This document shows positions 30,051-40,312 of a DNA stretch of 64,000 bases, piece after piece. Location: NCBI GenBank assembly GCA_009746045.1, contig RPFO01000213.1, forward strand, positions 3,206,266 through 3,270,265, read 5' to 3'. This stretch comes from Mesostigma viride (lineage: Eukaryota; Streptophyta; Mesostigmatophyceae; Mesostigmatales; Mesostigmataceae). The notes below the pieces were generated by a model. It was not told the origin of the DNA and searched no databases. It saw only the letters and a program-made list of their open reading frames with translations. A program made the translations under genes and the position numbers. How positions within the stretch are numbered: the first letter of the stretch is position 1; each line of letters starts with the position of its first letter.

Positions 30051-30915
30051 ACCACCTTGACTGAAAACTCTGGATCCACGTACTCCTGCCCTCGAGCAGT
30101 GCGCGCGTGACTCCCCTCCGGCTGCAGATGTCGGCAGCCCTGGGCGGCACGCTGCATGGCTGCCGAGCTCCGGCCCCCGGCCCTCTCTCCACCACCCCCA
30201 CCGCCACCTCCACCACCCTCCTCGCCTCCACCTCCAAAGCCGCGGCCACCACCGCCACCACCAACGCCATCACTGCCCAGCTCCTCGACATCCACCACTG
30301 CATGGCACTGTGGCAGCCTCAAGGACATGCAACGCCATCGCCATCGCCAGTGCCTGCAAAAGTACCGCGGGCCTCACCGCCTGGAGGCGGTGAAGGACAT
30401 TAAGCCGGGCAGGCCAGCCCCGGCCGGCCCCGCCGGCGATCAGCCCCTCAGTCCCACCCAGACCTAAGTAAGTAAGTACTTGCGTGTCATGCGCAAAGGC
30501 ATGCCACGGAGTACTATGCTAATCTCATTAGAAAAATAATTACACAAAAGTTTAAACAAATATCGTCTGCATCATGCATCCCCCAGACCTGGGCCGCCAC
30601 TGCTGCTGAACCGCACTGCCACCACCTCCGCCATTGCCGCCCAGCTCAAGCAGCAGACGCTTCAGACCTCCGCGTGAGGAGGCCGAGCTCGACAAACGCA
30701 GCCGCAACGTCATCGTCAAGCACTTCGACCAGCTGCCATGCAGGTGAGAACTCCGAGTCCCTTGCCAAGGCATTTGAGAACACTCATCGGCTTGCCCCTG
30801 CTGGCCCTCGAATTGGTGAGCCGCTCAAGCTGGAGGTTAACGTACCCGACTTCCCCGCTCGCGGGGGAAGGCGGGACCGCCCCCGCTGCTCCTCACCTTC
30901 GAGAGTACATTAATT
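30040..30915 (+). mobile_element. ORF1-B copy split by a short element
   Basis: Forward ORF1-B sequence (Pro/Thr/Ser-rich, then VKDIKPGRPAPAGPAGDQP, matching 27125-27180) is interrupted at 30466-30581. It resumes with DLGRHCC-type decayed sequence, QAADASDLRVRRPSS, HAGENSESLAKAFENTH and LEVNVPDFPARGG. Left and right parts join in homology across the insertion. Confidence 0.6.
30457..30590 (-). mobile_element. TTAC-tailed short element with 9-bp target duplication
   Basis: A 116-base insertion (30466-30581) flanked by CCCAGACCT on both sides (30457-30465, 30582-30590). On the minus strand it begins GATGCATGATGC, contains TTTGTGTAATTATTTTTC and ends CGCAAGTACTTACTTACTT. The same body precedes (TTAC)n at 11226, and a fragment sits at 57865-57897. 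No coding capacity or pol III boxes are evident. Confidence 0.7.
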
Positions 30916-31245
30916 AATTAATTAATTAAACTCGTGCTCCCGTTGGGGAGTCACGGAGCACCGAAGTGCTTTTAATCCCTGTGTGTGCACTACAGGAGAA
31001 AGGGCAGAGACCCCCAGTCTCCTTCATGCCAAAGGCATGCCACAGCTGCAATCGGGCGCGGCTAGCTAAAAGGACAGGCTAACGATCCGGCAAACTGTGG
31101 GTGCAATAAGACCCATGCGAGCATATCATAGCAAGGAGCGTGGGCAAGTAATCTGAACATAGCCAGGGCGTAGCATGGCTGTACTAGGACTAGGCTAAGG
31201 CTATGGCTGGTTGTGTACCGTGCGTGGGCGGCACGTGACGAGAGT
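30911..31245 (-). mobile_element. ORF1-A 3' region, reversed
   Basis: TTAA tail, reversed hairpin (30938-30951 CTCCCGTTGGGGAG), AGTGCTTTTAATCCC, GGGCAGAGACCCCC, GCAATAAGACCCATG, GCGTGGGCAAGTAATCTGA and GGCTGGTTGTGTACCGTGCG. This copy is very similar to the plus copy at 24070-24390. Confidence 0.7.
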
Positions 31246-31521
31246 ACATGCATGGCGGACAAGCCGCTGTTTCTCAAGTGTTGCAAGCTTGCAAGCGGCT
31301 CGTGGGGGCCTCGTACACGCTGGACAGTGGACGACGACTTGACCCTGGCACAGCAACCACGGCGACGGGAGCCGCTATATGGGCCGACCTACCTCTATCC
31401 AGCTCCGGCAGATGTCAGCAGGGACGGGGAAGACGGAGCCGGTATACTGGAAGGGGGCGATCATGATCCATGCACGTTGACCACAAGCCCTAGCTGGAAG
31501 GCGACTGGCCCCTGCCCCTAT
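31246..31521 (+). mobile_element. ORF1-B C-terminal piece, left of the TIR element
   Basis: Encodes a LDSGRRLDPG-like decayed LDDDLTLAQQ, WADLPLSSSGR and AGILEGGDHD segments equal to 27590-27740. The homology stops at 31517 and resumes at 33285 (CTATGGGCTGG ... GTAGTGTAGAATAG), on the far side of the element at 31522-33280. Confidence 0.6.
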
Positions 31522-33280
31522 TGTCTAATCACCAAGAAAATGTCCTCAAATGAGGACATTTTTAAGCATGGATACCATTTGTAATAACTAACACATGTCA
31601 ACACATCCATGGGTACGGTATGGAACCATGTTCATTTATGATATGTTCAAGAGTTGCAATGCTTAACATCCATGAAATATGCTCATTGTATAATTGTTTA
31701 CGATTTATGAATGTAGGGGGGTCGCTACGCGAGTGACCAAATAGCACTCAAGTCAACAATATGCCAAGAAAGAAGGCATGGCCAGGTCATGGCTGGCCCT
31801 GAAAATGCACCCAGGGTGCCCACAACACGTCTATGTTACACCCTCGCAGTCCTAGACCCTGCAGCCTGCCAGGGTGGGGGGACAAAATGTAACTGGCAAC
31901 CAGGGACCATGGTGCAGGCCATACAGCAGGTGTAAAGCTAGCTCAGTCCAACGAGTGAAATATGAAGCAAATACTCGCCAAGGTTAGGTCCATGATCGTT
32001 GGTAGAGGCTCGGCTGCCACCACGGTGCTAAACCATGATGCTGAACCCTTACGTTATATATGAAACATATACTGCAAAGAGGCACAAGTTGTAACACAAG
32101 CACAATGTAAACATGACAAGCTCAAGTTTCCAAGCCAGTCTTGATCACTTGGACATGAGTTGAAGCATTAGAAACATATGGGCAACATACCAGAAAGCCT
32201 TGAAAAACTTCTCAGCAACAAGGCAGTATATGTGTTGAATCAAACTACCACATCGCAATGAAGCACAGCGACTTCTAGTCGCTGCTGTTTTGATAACGCA
32301 AGGCCGTTTACCTTTTCAGTGACGCAGCGGGAAAAGAAAGTACTGCCCAGCAAACTTCCGTTATTCCCCGGACATAAACGTAATCAAAACCACGAAGTTG
32401 GGCATTGAAAGCAACCGGAATTATCACGTCTGCGAGAGTTATAGGTTACAATCCGCTTAACACGCTTACTTAGAACGATGCGGTTGAGAATGACAGTCGG
32501 AACCTTGCTCTTGACGTGCGCCCAGGCCGCCAGCTGCGCGGGCCAGCTCAAGAAATATATATTAAAGGACGGTGACGCGTGGGAAGCACCCAGCCTTGCG
32601 GCAAAAGAAAAATATGGCTCGCGCTCGCCCTGGTTTTCGCCAGGCGCGACTGCGACATCACGACGAAAAAATAGAGACTCTTTGACGCATGCACCTGCCC
32701 AGGTCCCTCTTCTCCCCATGTCGCCCATAAGCCCAGAAGCGTACCATAACCCATACTCGCGATATCCGCAGCGCCTGGTCGGAAAAAGAAATTGTAAAAC
32801 CGAACTGCGAACTGACCTATCATGCGATCTACGTAGCTCTCAGATTTTCTTCAACAATGCCAAAATCCGTTCATGAACAAAATTTTCGACATATACAAAG
32901 CACCTGCACGTGAAGAATAGCATCTTCGAAATCACTAGATTACGATCTAAAATGCTGTCTTCGTCCGGGGCAAAATAATGCCCTATAACATTCAGGCAAG
33001 CCTCGGAACTGGCACGACCCCATAGCCGCCACTCGACAAAACACTCGATTGCATTGCGATGTTCTTGCTATTGTAGGTACTTTTCGTCGCCTCATATTTT
33101 CCAGGTACGGTCGACCCCTGTCGACCCCAGGGGCTTGGCGCGCTCAGTACCTATCCCAGTTTCGCGCCAAAACCCACCAAGTGACCCTAGGACCAAATTT
33201 GGCGCCAAAACCGCGCCCCTGACCCCCCCCGTCTCAAACGAGGACTATGTCCTCAAATGAGGACATTTGGTTTTTGGACA
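31522..33280. mobile_element. 1.76-kb TIR element, TGTC...GACA, CTAT duplication
   Basis: It interrupts an ORF1-B copy. The ends read TGTCTAATCACCAAG and, reversed, TGTCCAAAAACCAA. Both then carry an AATGTCCTCA / TGAGGACAT palindrome (31541-31559; 33248-33266). CTAT flanks both ends (31518-31521, 33281-33284). The interior is less GC-rich than its surroundings. A few open frames of about 110-130 codons (32384-32728 minus, 32478-32876 plus) show no motif I know. The right part contains TTTGGCGCCAAA, also seen upstream of POLA2. Confidence 0.55.
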
Positions 33281-33284
33281 CTAT

Positions 33285-34090
33285 GGGCTGGCAACCGGCC
33301 CAGCACCGGCCCCCAGCCTATAGGGGGATAGCGCCCCAGCTAGAGGGGGATATAGCAGTAGTGTAGAATAGTAAGGGCCCTTAGCCGACGTGGCCCACGC
33401 CCATGTGCATATATCAAGGAGAGGTATTTCCTCGTAAATGGTGGTGAGAGCGATCGCAGCCATGGTGCTCACCACTAGACACTCCCGGCCAGTTAGGCTC
33501 GAAACCGGACACGCCCTGATCAAGCATGCTGTTTCCGGCCCCACCGTCTAGGTCATTTAGTCGCTCTACACGTAAGCCAGCCATAATTTCAATGCACAAG
33601 GATACACATTTCCATCACCAATCATCTTCATCATCGTGAACGACTCGAACACGCGGAAAAGATAACGGCAGGCTCGAGCTACCATGGTCCGGATTCTCCC
33701 GATTTCTGGCCTGCGCTGGTTGTCTCCTTGATATCAAGGAGACAACCATGTGCATATATGACAACCATGTGCATATATGCCTATGATGGGACCCACCCCA
33801 GATGAGGAATCAAGCGTAGTTAGTCATGTTTTGCCGGCCCATGCATGCAGAGAGTCACCCTTCTGCTGAGATGCCATGCCCTACCCATTAATTAATTAAT
33901 TTAATTAATTAATACAAGACATATATCTCCGTTAATTAAGTAATTAATGTATCTCCGTTTGGAGCATATCAGTTTAACACACATCCCTGACGAGGGCTAG
34001 GACGGGCCGAACCGACCCCCTGCATATGCTTTGTAATACATTCTGAGCTACAACCTGAAGGTGGGGCCGGATGTAAACCACACCTTCTGC
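33285..34090 (+). mobile_element. ORF1-B end and LINE-B 3' region, split by a SINE
   Basis: 33285-33414 continues the ORF1-B end (CCAGCTAGAGGGGGATA, GTAGTGTAGAATAG). 33747-34090 continues the LINE-B 3' region (CATATATGCCTATGATGGGA, CATGCAGAGAGT, a decayed hairpin CTCCGTTTGGAG near 33954, GTAATACATTCTGAGCTAC). The SINE at 33415-33746 lies between. A TTAA stretch at 33890-33912 is inserted or expanded. Confidence 0.55.
33415..33746 (-). mobile_element. SINE with tRNA-like head and 13-bp target duplication
   Basis: A 332-base insertion flanked by CATGTGCATATAT on both sides (33402-33414, 33747-33759). On the minus strand it starts GTTGTCTCCTTGATATCAAG, has an A-box-like TGGTAGCTCGAG (33673-33686 region) and a B-box-like GTGTTCGAGTCG (33640-33653 region), then a 200-base body, and ends CCTCTCCTTG. 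The first 32 bases form a palindrome (TTGATATCAA centre). Fragments occur at 2451, 7069, 21330 and 53626, and a second long copy at 14936-15286. Pol III transcription is inferred only from the boxes. Confidence 0.65.
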
Positions 34091-34928
34091 AGTCCGCACT
34101 ACTGCCTGTCAACCCTCCTTATAAAGCCAGCGAATGGCAGCAATGAATGCTGGTGGAACGCGGTCCCGGCAGAGCCAGGATGGCCCAAAGAGCCTTCCTG
34201 CAGAGCGGACCGTGTCAATAGCCTTGCAACCTTATTAATTGATAAAATTGAAGACCAGCGTTCTCGCACTATGAAGACCAGCAGTTTCGCACTATGCCAG
34301 GTTACAAATTAAGCGTATAATACTTCGTTGAGACATTCCCCCTTAGTGTGCAAGCCAAAGAAAACTATACTAAGCTACGTGCATTAATTTGTGTTTCAAC
34401 TACTGCAAGTGGCCTCCCTTGGCAAGGGCACATGACTGTCCAACACACCCCTTCATGGATATTGATCATGCTCTAGACTCTAGACCGATGTATCCTGCTA
34501 GTTCACTTGACTCGCATGACCGAATCCCATTATCTTCACCCTCGTGCAATTAATTAATGAATTAGTTGCACGAGGACGGGTTGCATGGGGCCGGTCACCC
34601 TAATAAAACGTGGTCTGCACGACGGAGCGATGAGGGATCGATTAAATGTGTTAGCCGGCGCACGTGCATGCATGCGCTCCGCAGAACCAGCTGCAGTGCG
34701 CATATCAGATACCTTAATTTGATATAACACAGGTACCTTCCGCGAACACCATATATGCTAAGGCTGTCTATAGTAACAAAGCCACAGCTGCCATCCTGGA
34801 AAGCAGGTCACTTCCACCTGGCACGTGCTGACTGTGCTAGTTTTTCCCACTCAAGAATGGACTCCGCACGAGTCCATTCTCACGCGAGGTCCATTATCAC
34901 GCGAGGCAAACAAAATATACACTTAGGC
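34091..34928. other. spacer downstream of FNR
   Basis: No gene recognised. 34855-34905 holds an inverted pair (GAATGGACTC ... GAGTCCATTC) and a repeated CACGCGAGG, just 3' of FNR on its strand. These could form a transcript-end hairpin. Confidence 0.35.
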
Positions 34929-36047
34929 TCAGCACACCTCCACGTGCCACTGGCCATTCTTCTTCAACTCCTCCTTGATCACCTCCCAATCCATCCCCCG
35001 TTCTTGGGCGGCCGACACCATGACCTGGGCGAACCCCGGCATCATGCCCTTGAGCCCGCAGAAGTAGATCTGCGCGCCCTGCAGCAGCATTGTGAGCACC
35101 TTATCCCTGTGCTCCGCAATCTTGTCCTGGACAAAGTAGGGCGCCCCCGATGGTCTGCGCTCGTCACGGGAGAGCGCCACGTCGTATCGGAAATTGTTGG
35201 GGTACTTGGAGGCAATCGCCTTCCAGTCCAGGTCATACAGGAGCGCGTCCTTGTTGGCGACACCATGGAAGAGCCACATGATGCCCGCGTACTCGAAATT
35301 GGGCGGGCGGTCAATGAATGCTCGGCGGATGAAGCCCCGGAAGGGGGCGATCCCTGACCCGGTGGCCACCAGGATGATGTCGGTCTTGGGATTCTCAGTC
35401 ATGATCATCATCTTCCCGGTCGGGCCGGTGAGGACGACCTCGTCGCCAGGGCGGATGTCGCACAGGTAATTCGAGCAGACGCCTTTCTTGGAAGGATCCT
35501 TCTGGCCCGTGGCCGGGTCGATGTACTCCACTCGGCGCACGAGGAGAGTGGCGGTCTTGCCGTCGACTTGGTCGCCATAGCGAGACGATGCGATCGAATA
35601 CAATCGAACGTGATTGGGTTTTCCAGGCTTCAAGCGGTTCTCGCCGGGAGGGATTACCCCGAGACTCTGGCCCTCTACGAACGGCATCTGGCCGTTATGG
35701 TCGATCACAATGTTGCAGCATTCACCTGGTGCAGCAGGGCCTACGATGGTCTCGATTGATACGACCTTCCCTATGCATGGATTTTTCTCGGTGAATGTGT
35801 TCATCGGAAGATTCTTCAGATTGTTGTCCTCGAGATTAAGCGGGAGCTTTTTTGATACCTCCAATGCAGCTGTCGCGAGTGACCTAGTACGCTGAGACTT
35901 GAGCGATATATGATGTTTACCTTCTACAGGGGCGCCAAAACACGGCTTTGTAAATTTGCATACCTCGGGGAAGGGTCTCCAACATGATTCTGAAGCGTAC
36001 TCGCGAGCTCCGATTACTGCAGATCGGCACAATGTCGTAGACGCCAT
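34929..36047 (-). CDS. PETH: ferredoxin-NADP reductase, single exon
   Basis: The enzyme passes electrons from ferredoxin to NADP+ at the end of photosynthetic electron transport (or the reverse in non-green plastids). The 372 residues divide into a probable plastid transit peptide of about 60 (Ser/Arg/Ala-rich, ending near RTRSLATAA), the FAD domain with RLYSIASS (148-155) and GVCSNYLC (189-196), and the NADP domain with ATGSGIAPFRGF (228-239) and YFCGLKGM (328-335). The end is WHVEVC. Ser151, Cys330 and Glu370 match the catalytic Ser, Cys and Glu, but the family's C-terminal Tyr, which stacks on the flavin, is Cys here. GSGIAPFR replaces the usual GTGIAPFR. The gene has no intron, while POLA2 and the kinase nearby have many, and its codon use is less GC-biased. 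The start is the first ATG giving a full transit peptide. Confidence 0.95.
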   Translation of the reverse strand: MASTTLCRSAVIGAREYASESCWRPFPEVCKFTKPCFGAPVEGKHHISLKSQRTRSLATAALEVSKKLPLNLEDNNLKNLPMNTFTEKNPCIGKVVSIETIVGPAAPGECCNIVIDHNGQMPFVEGQSLGVIPPGENRLKPGKPNHVRLYSIASSRYGDQVDGKTATLLVRRVEYIDPATGQKDPSKKGVCSNYLCDIRPGDEVVLTGPTGKMMIMTENPKTDIILVATGSGIAPFRGFIRRAFIDRPPNFEYAGIMWLFHGVANKDALLYDLDWKAIASKYPNNFRYDVALSRDERRPSGAPYFVQDKIAEHRDKVLTMLLQGAQIYFCGLKGMMPGFAQVMVSAAQERGMDWEVIKEELKKNGQWHVEVC

Positions 36048-36633
36048 TACCGGCTATGGAGACGTACTGCAGCGACTATTTCCGAGACAGTAGAGTGTGC
36101 TACAGACAGCGTTGGATGCCAAAGATTACAATGAAAACTCGTCTATTCTTTTGCAAGGTGCTTAGATCGTATCTTGCCACAGTTAAGGTCACCAGACATT
36201 TGCAAGCCAGGTCGTGAGGTCGCGACTCGCGAAAGTTGGAGCCTTGCCCGTTGCTGCCTCGGTGAGATTACCTGTTGTGGTACGTGTTGTTTTAGGTCAC
36301 GTGGCGGTTTCGAAACCGTTTTGGTGGGGCCGGTATGGTTAGTTCTGTGGGTGGGGCCACCGTTGCAGAATGTGGCCGGATGACTGCCGGAGGAAGGATG
36401 CGGCCTGGTCCGCCGCGCAGTGCGAGATGCACATCATGCTGGATGCCATCATGAAAGAGCAACCGAGCAACCACAGTCAGCGCGTTGGTCAACGTGTGGA
36501 GACTGGAGAGGCGCGGAGCGTCGAACTCTGCGTGACCCGCCAGGGACCCGCAACAAACAGGTTCAAAACTTCCTTGCGTCCTGTAACACGTGTGCACTAC
36601 AGTACTACTACAGTACTGTACACTAATTGTATT
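36048..36633. other. FNR upstream region
   Basis: This should contain the FNR promoter on the minus strand. I see no clear TATA box. The last part (36590-36625) has a CTACAGTACTACTACAGTACTG cluster. No other gene is seen. Confidence 0.35.
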
Positions 36634-39600
36634 TGGGCTTTTGACAGATCTGAAAAGTTAGGGCCCGAAAAATACAGATGGCTAGGCGTATATGCAGATC
36701 TGTTTTTTTATTCCAGATCTGTACGTAAACTCCGACGTAATGCCCTTACGTCTTCGAGACTCGTCCCAGGCCATGCATGCGGGCGGTGCGGCACAAATAC
36801 CTGCAAATTAGCCAAAATTAGTCAGCCATGGTTTTAAAAGTAAGCTAATGGAATTTTAAGGCATGGTAAAACCAGTCCTGAAAAGCTAGCAGCCCAGTTG
36901 TATCGCGTGTAGACTGTTTGCTTTCTCGACATTTTGTTCGGACGCGAGTGCATTATCACGGGAAGCATTACGATTGGTACGTGAAGCCTCTGCTCTATGA
37001 CGGGAAGGCATCTGGCGTTGCTGCAACTGGAATCAGGCCAGTGCCATGTTCGGCACCGTGCACGCGGAAATAAGGCGCCGTCACGTTAGATAGCACTGCT
37101 GAGGACGAGCTGCGCCTGCCTGCTCATAGTTACCGAGTTTTTCTCGCATCGCACTGCATTATTGCTGGCCAGACTTTGCTGCCTTTATGCCCGACAGATT
37201 GGTTCACGAACCGTTTTAATTTGCTGCGTGCGTGGCTCCTGCCCTTCCATGGCAATGTTTGCAATTTCGCACTTTTTCGTTGTGATTGTTGGCACATACT
37301 ACACAGCCATGCACATGACATACTGCATGAAGGTCGCAAAGTTAGGTATAGTTTCTGCTTGTAAATCCTGACGTTATTGCTTCACACACGCTTCCTTGCA
37401 ATGAAGGCCCTGGCCGAAGCTCGTTGCTTGCCAAAGCCTTCCTGTGTTGAACAGCGGTTCTCAGTGGGCACATGAAAGAGACGTTGCCAGGCATTGTAAG
37501 ATTTCCAACCACACGCTTGTCCTGTAACCATGCAATTCATTCCATTTGCGTTATGAAGCTGGCAGCTTGTGAGCCTGCAACCATTAATTGCAGTTTGGCA
37601 CATGTTACAACAAGTAGGCTCCTTGAATTTAGGCTGCTTTCTCGCTTATTTTTGCTGATGCTACAGGCAACTTTGGACTTTACACGAACTTGAGTCCCAC
37701 CCGCATCCAGCCCCCCCAATCATCCATCCACTCCGTCCCTACCCACCCAATTATACCACCGTCTTCCCGCCCACTCTTGAACTAATCAGCCCAACCCCCC
37801 AGCCCAAGACACAGGCAAATGCCCATGTAGCCACCCATGTGCGCGTGCGAAGAGACACTCAACTAGCTAGGCTGCATATACGTGCCATGGGGGCATAACA
37901 GGTGCATGGGCGCAGGTGCACATGCAGGCCCGCAGGCATGCACACAAGCAGGCAGGCAGGCTGACAGATGGGTGGGCAGTAGGCGGGTGGCAGACATGCA
38001 GGCGGGCAGGCGGGAGGATGGGCAGAACGTTGGGTGGACAGGCGAGTAAGAAGGTCGTTGGGTCCAAGCAACCAGTTTATTGGTGATGGATTAATGTATG
38101 TGGCGCATGTGTGCAAGTCTGCCTGTGTTTGTGTGGGATTGTATGCATGTGCACGTGTGCTCGTGGGTGTGTGCACATTTGTGTGCATGTGTGTTCTGAC
38201 GACGATGTGTGTGTTAGTGTGTGCGCATGTGTTAGCGTGCATGTGCGCACGTGGGTGTGTGCATGTGTGCATGTGTGCATGTGTGCATGTGTGCATGTGT
38301 GCATGTGTGCATGTGTGCATGTGTGCGTGTGTGCGTGTGTGCGTGTGTGCATGTGTGCATGTGTGCGTGTGTGCGTGTGTGCGTGTGTGCATGTGTGCGT
38401 GTGTGCGTGTGTGCGTGTGTGCATGTGTGCGTGTGTGCGTGTGTGCGTGTGTGCGTGTGTGCGTGTGTGCGTGTGTGCGTGTGTGCGTGTGTGCGTGTGT
38501 GCGTGTGTGCGTGTGTGCGTGTGTGCGTGTGTGCGTGTGTGCGTGTGTGCGTGTGTGCGTGTGTGCGTGTGTGCGTGTGTGCGTGTGTGCGTGTGTGCGT
38601 GTGTGCGTGTGTGCGTGTGTGCGTGTGTGCGTGTGTGCGTGTGTGCGTGTGTGCGTGTGTGCGTGTGTGCGTGTGTGCGTGTGTGCGTGTGTGCGTGTGT
38701 GCGTGTGTGCGTGTGTGCGTGTGTGCGTGTGTGCATGTGTGCGTGTGTGCGTGTGTGCGTGTGTGCGTGTGTGCGTGTGTGCGTGTGTGCGTGTGTGCGT
38801 GTGTGCGTGTGTGCGTGTGTGCGTGTGTGCGTGTGTGCGTGTGTGCGTGTGTGCGTGTGTGCGTGTGTGCGTGTGTGCGTGTGTGCGTGTGTGCGTGTGT
38901 GCGTGTGTGCGTGTGTGCGTGTGTGCGTGTGTGCGTGTGTGCGTGTGTGCGTGTGTGCGTGTGTGCGTGTGTGCGTGTGTGCGTGTGTGCATGCGTGCAT
39001 GTGTGCATGTGTGCATGTGTGCATGTGTGTATGTGTGTGCGTGTGTGCATGTGTGTGTGAACATTTGTGTGCATGTGTAGTATGTGGGCGTGTGTGTGTG
39101 AACATTTGTGTGCATGTGCAGTATGTGGGCGTGTGTGTGTGTGTGTGCATGTGTGTGTGCTGGGGGGTAGGATGGATAGGGAAAACAAAGAGTGAAAACT
39201 GCAAGGTGTGGGGGAGTTCAATGTTTCACCTCGCGGCAAAAGTCATTGTGCCTGCCGCGTGTATTGACAAGCAGCTGTGGGCACGGTTGCAGCAAGTGAG
39301 TACACGCCAAGGGCCTAGACGGTTCATGCACTAGCACACAGCCAGTGGGACGAAACATCTGCACATATAACTTGGGTTCATCAATTCTGCACATTACCGG
39401 CTTGGGTTCATCAACTGAATTCTGCACCTTACACTTGCACGGCTCATGGTTTCAATCGCTGCTCAATTGACAGAAAATGCACAGGCCATCAACATTCAGA
39501 TATGTTAATCCTGAAAAGTGACCTTCCACACCAGGAGAATGAAGGTCGATGCTGCTTTGACGCATGAGCCTAATCCACGTGCTCTCGGAGGTCTCCACCT

Positions 39601-40312
39601 CGGCAGGAGCACCTGCAGGCGTCGTGGCTCGCTTACCTCAAGCAATATGCGCATGCTGAAAGCTACCGGGGTCTATGCAGAGTTACATTATCGGCCCGGA
39701 CAAAGCACATCTTAAACCTTTCTCGGCAACGAAGCTCTGAGCAGCGCTATATTGTCGTGGCCGGACTTCAATGTCGCCATTAAAATGTCAAAAGCTGTTT
39801 GATTCGTCCAAGGAAAATGCGTGCATGGTAGACAGATAATAAGATGCCCGGGCGTATAGACATGACAAGCAACTGCTTAGATGGCGCTCCTCGCGTTTTC
39901 CCTCGACTCAGTTCGTAATGGCGCCTAATCCAATGCAGCAAATGCACATGGGTGTGACCAGAATACAGAGCCTAGTGCACGCGGCAATATTGTTTGGTCT
40001 GTCGCACAATTGCTGTTGTGTTTGCAATTATTCTGCTCGCTCAGATGCAGGATTAACTTCGGCTTGATTTCTTAATTACCCTCGTGTGCAGGTCATACGG
40101 CTGACATTCCTCTAGCTTTCGTACAGTAGCCATGGCTGAATTTTGCTTCCAGGTACTGAACAAGTGAACACGGCCTGCACCTCGACCCCCGAAGACGTAA
40201 AGGCATTACGTCGGAGTTTACGTACAGATCTGGAATAAAAAAACAGATCTGCATATACGCCTAGCCATCTGTATTTTTCGGGCCCTAACTTTACAGATCT
40301 GTCAAAAGCCCA
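36634..40312. mobile_element. 3.7-kb element with 123-bp terminal inverted repeats
   Basis: 36634-36756 and 40190-40312 are inverted copies with only a few mismatches, beginning TGGGCTTTTGACAGATCTG. Each contains several AGATCTG palindromes and TTAGGGCCCGAAAAATACAG. The ends are flanked by TTGTATT on both sides (36627-36633, 40313-40319), a 7-bp target-site duplication. The interior is about 0.8 kb of (GTGTGC)n plus sequence without a recognisable transposase. Long TIRs recall MULE or foldback elements, but the superfamily is not determined. The right end lies 536 bases from the POLA2 start. Confidence 0.7.
38236..39060. repeat. (GTGTGC)n hexanucleotide array
   Basis: About 130 units of GTGTGC with some GTGTGCAT variants at both edges. 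Nearly every step alternates purine and pyrimidine, so the block is a strong Z-DNA candidate. The long open frames on both strands here are a by-product of the 6-base unit. Confidence 0.95.

Noticed and set aside
30156-30467. Pro-rich frame of 103 codons as a cell-wall type protein
   Set aside because: It is an out-of-frame reading of an ORF1-B copy; the collinear match to 26.8-27.2 kb explains it.
37859-39334. Open frames of 270-418 codons with His-Thr or Cys-Val repeats on both strands
   Set aside because: Direct product of the (GTGTGC)n array; every frame on both strands is open.
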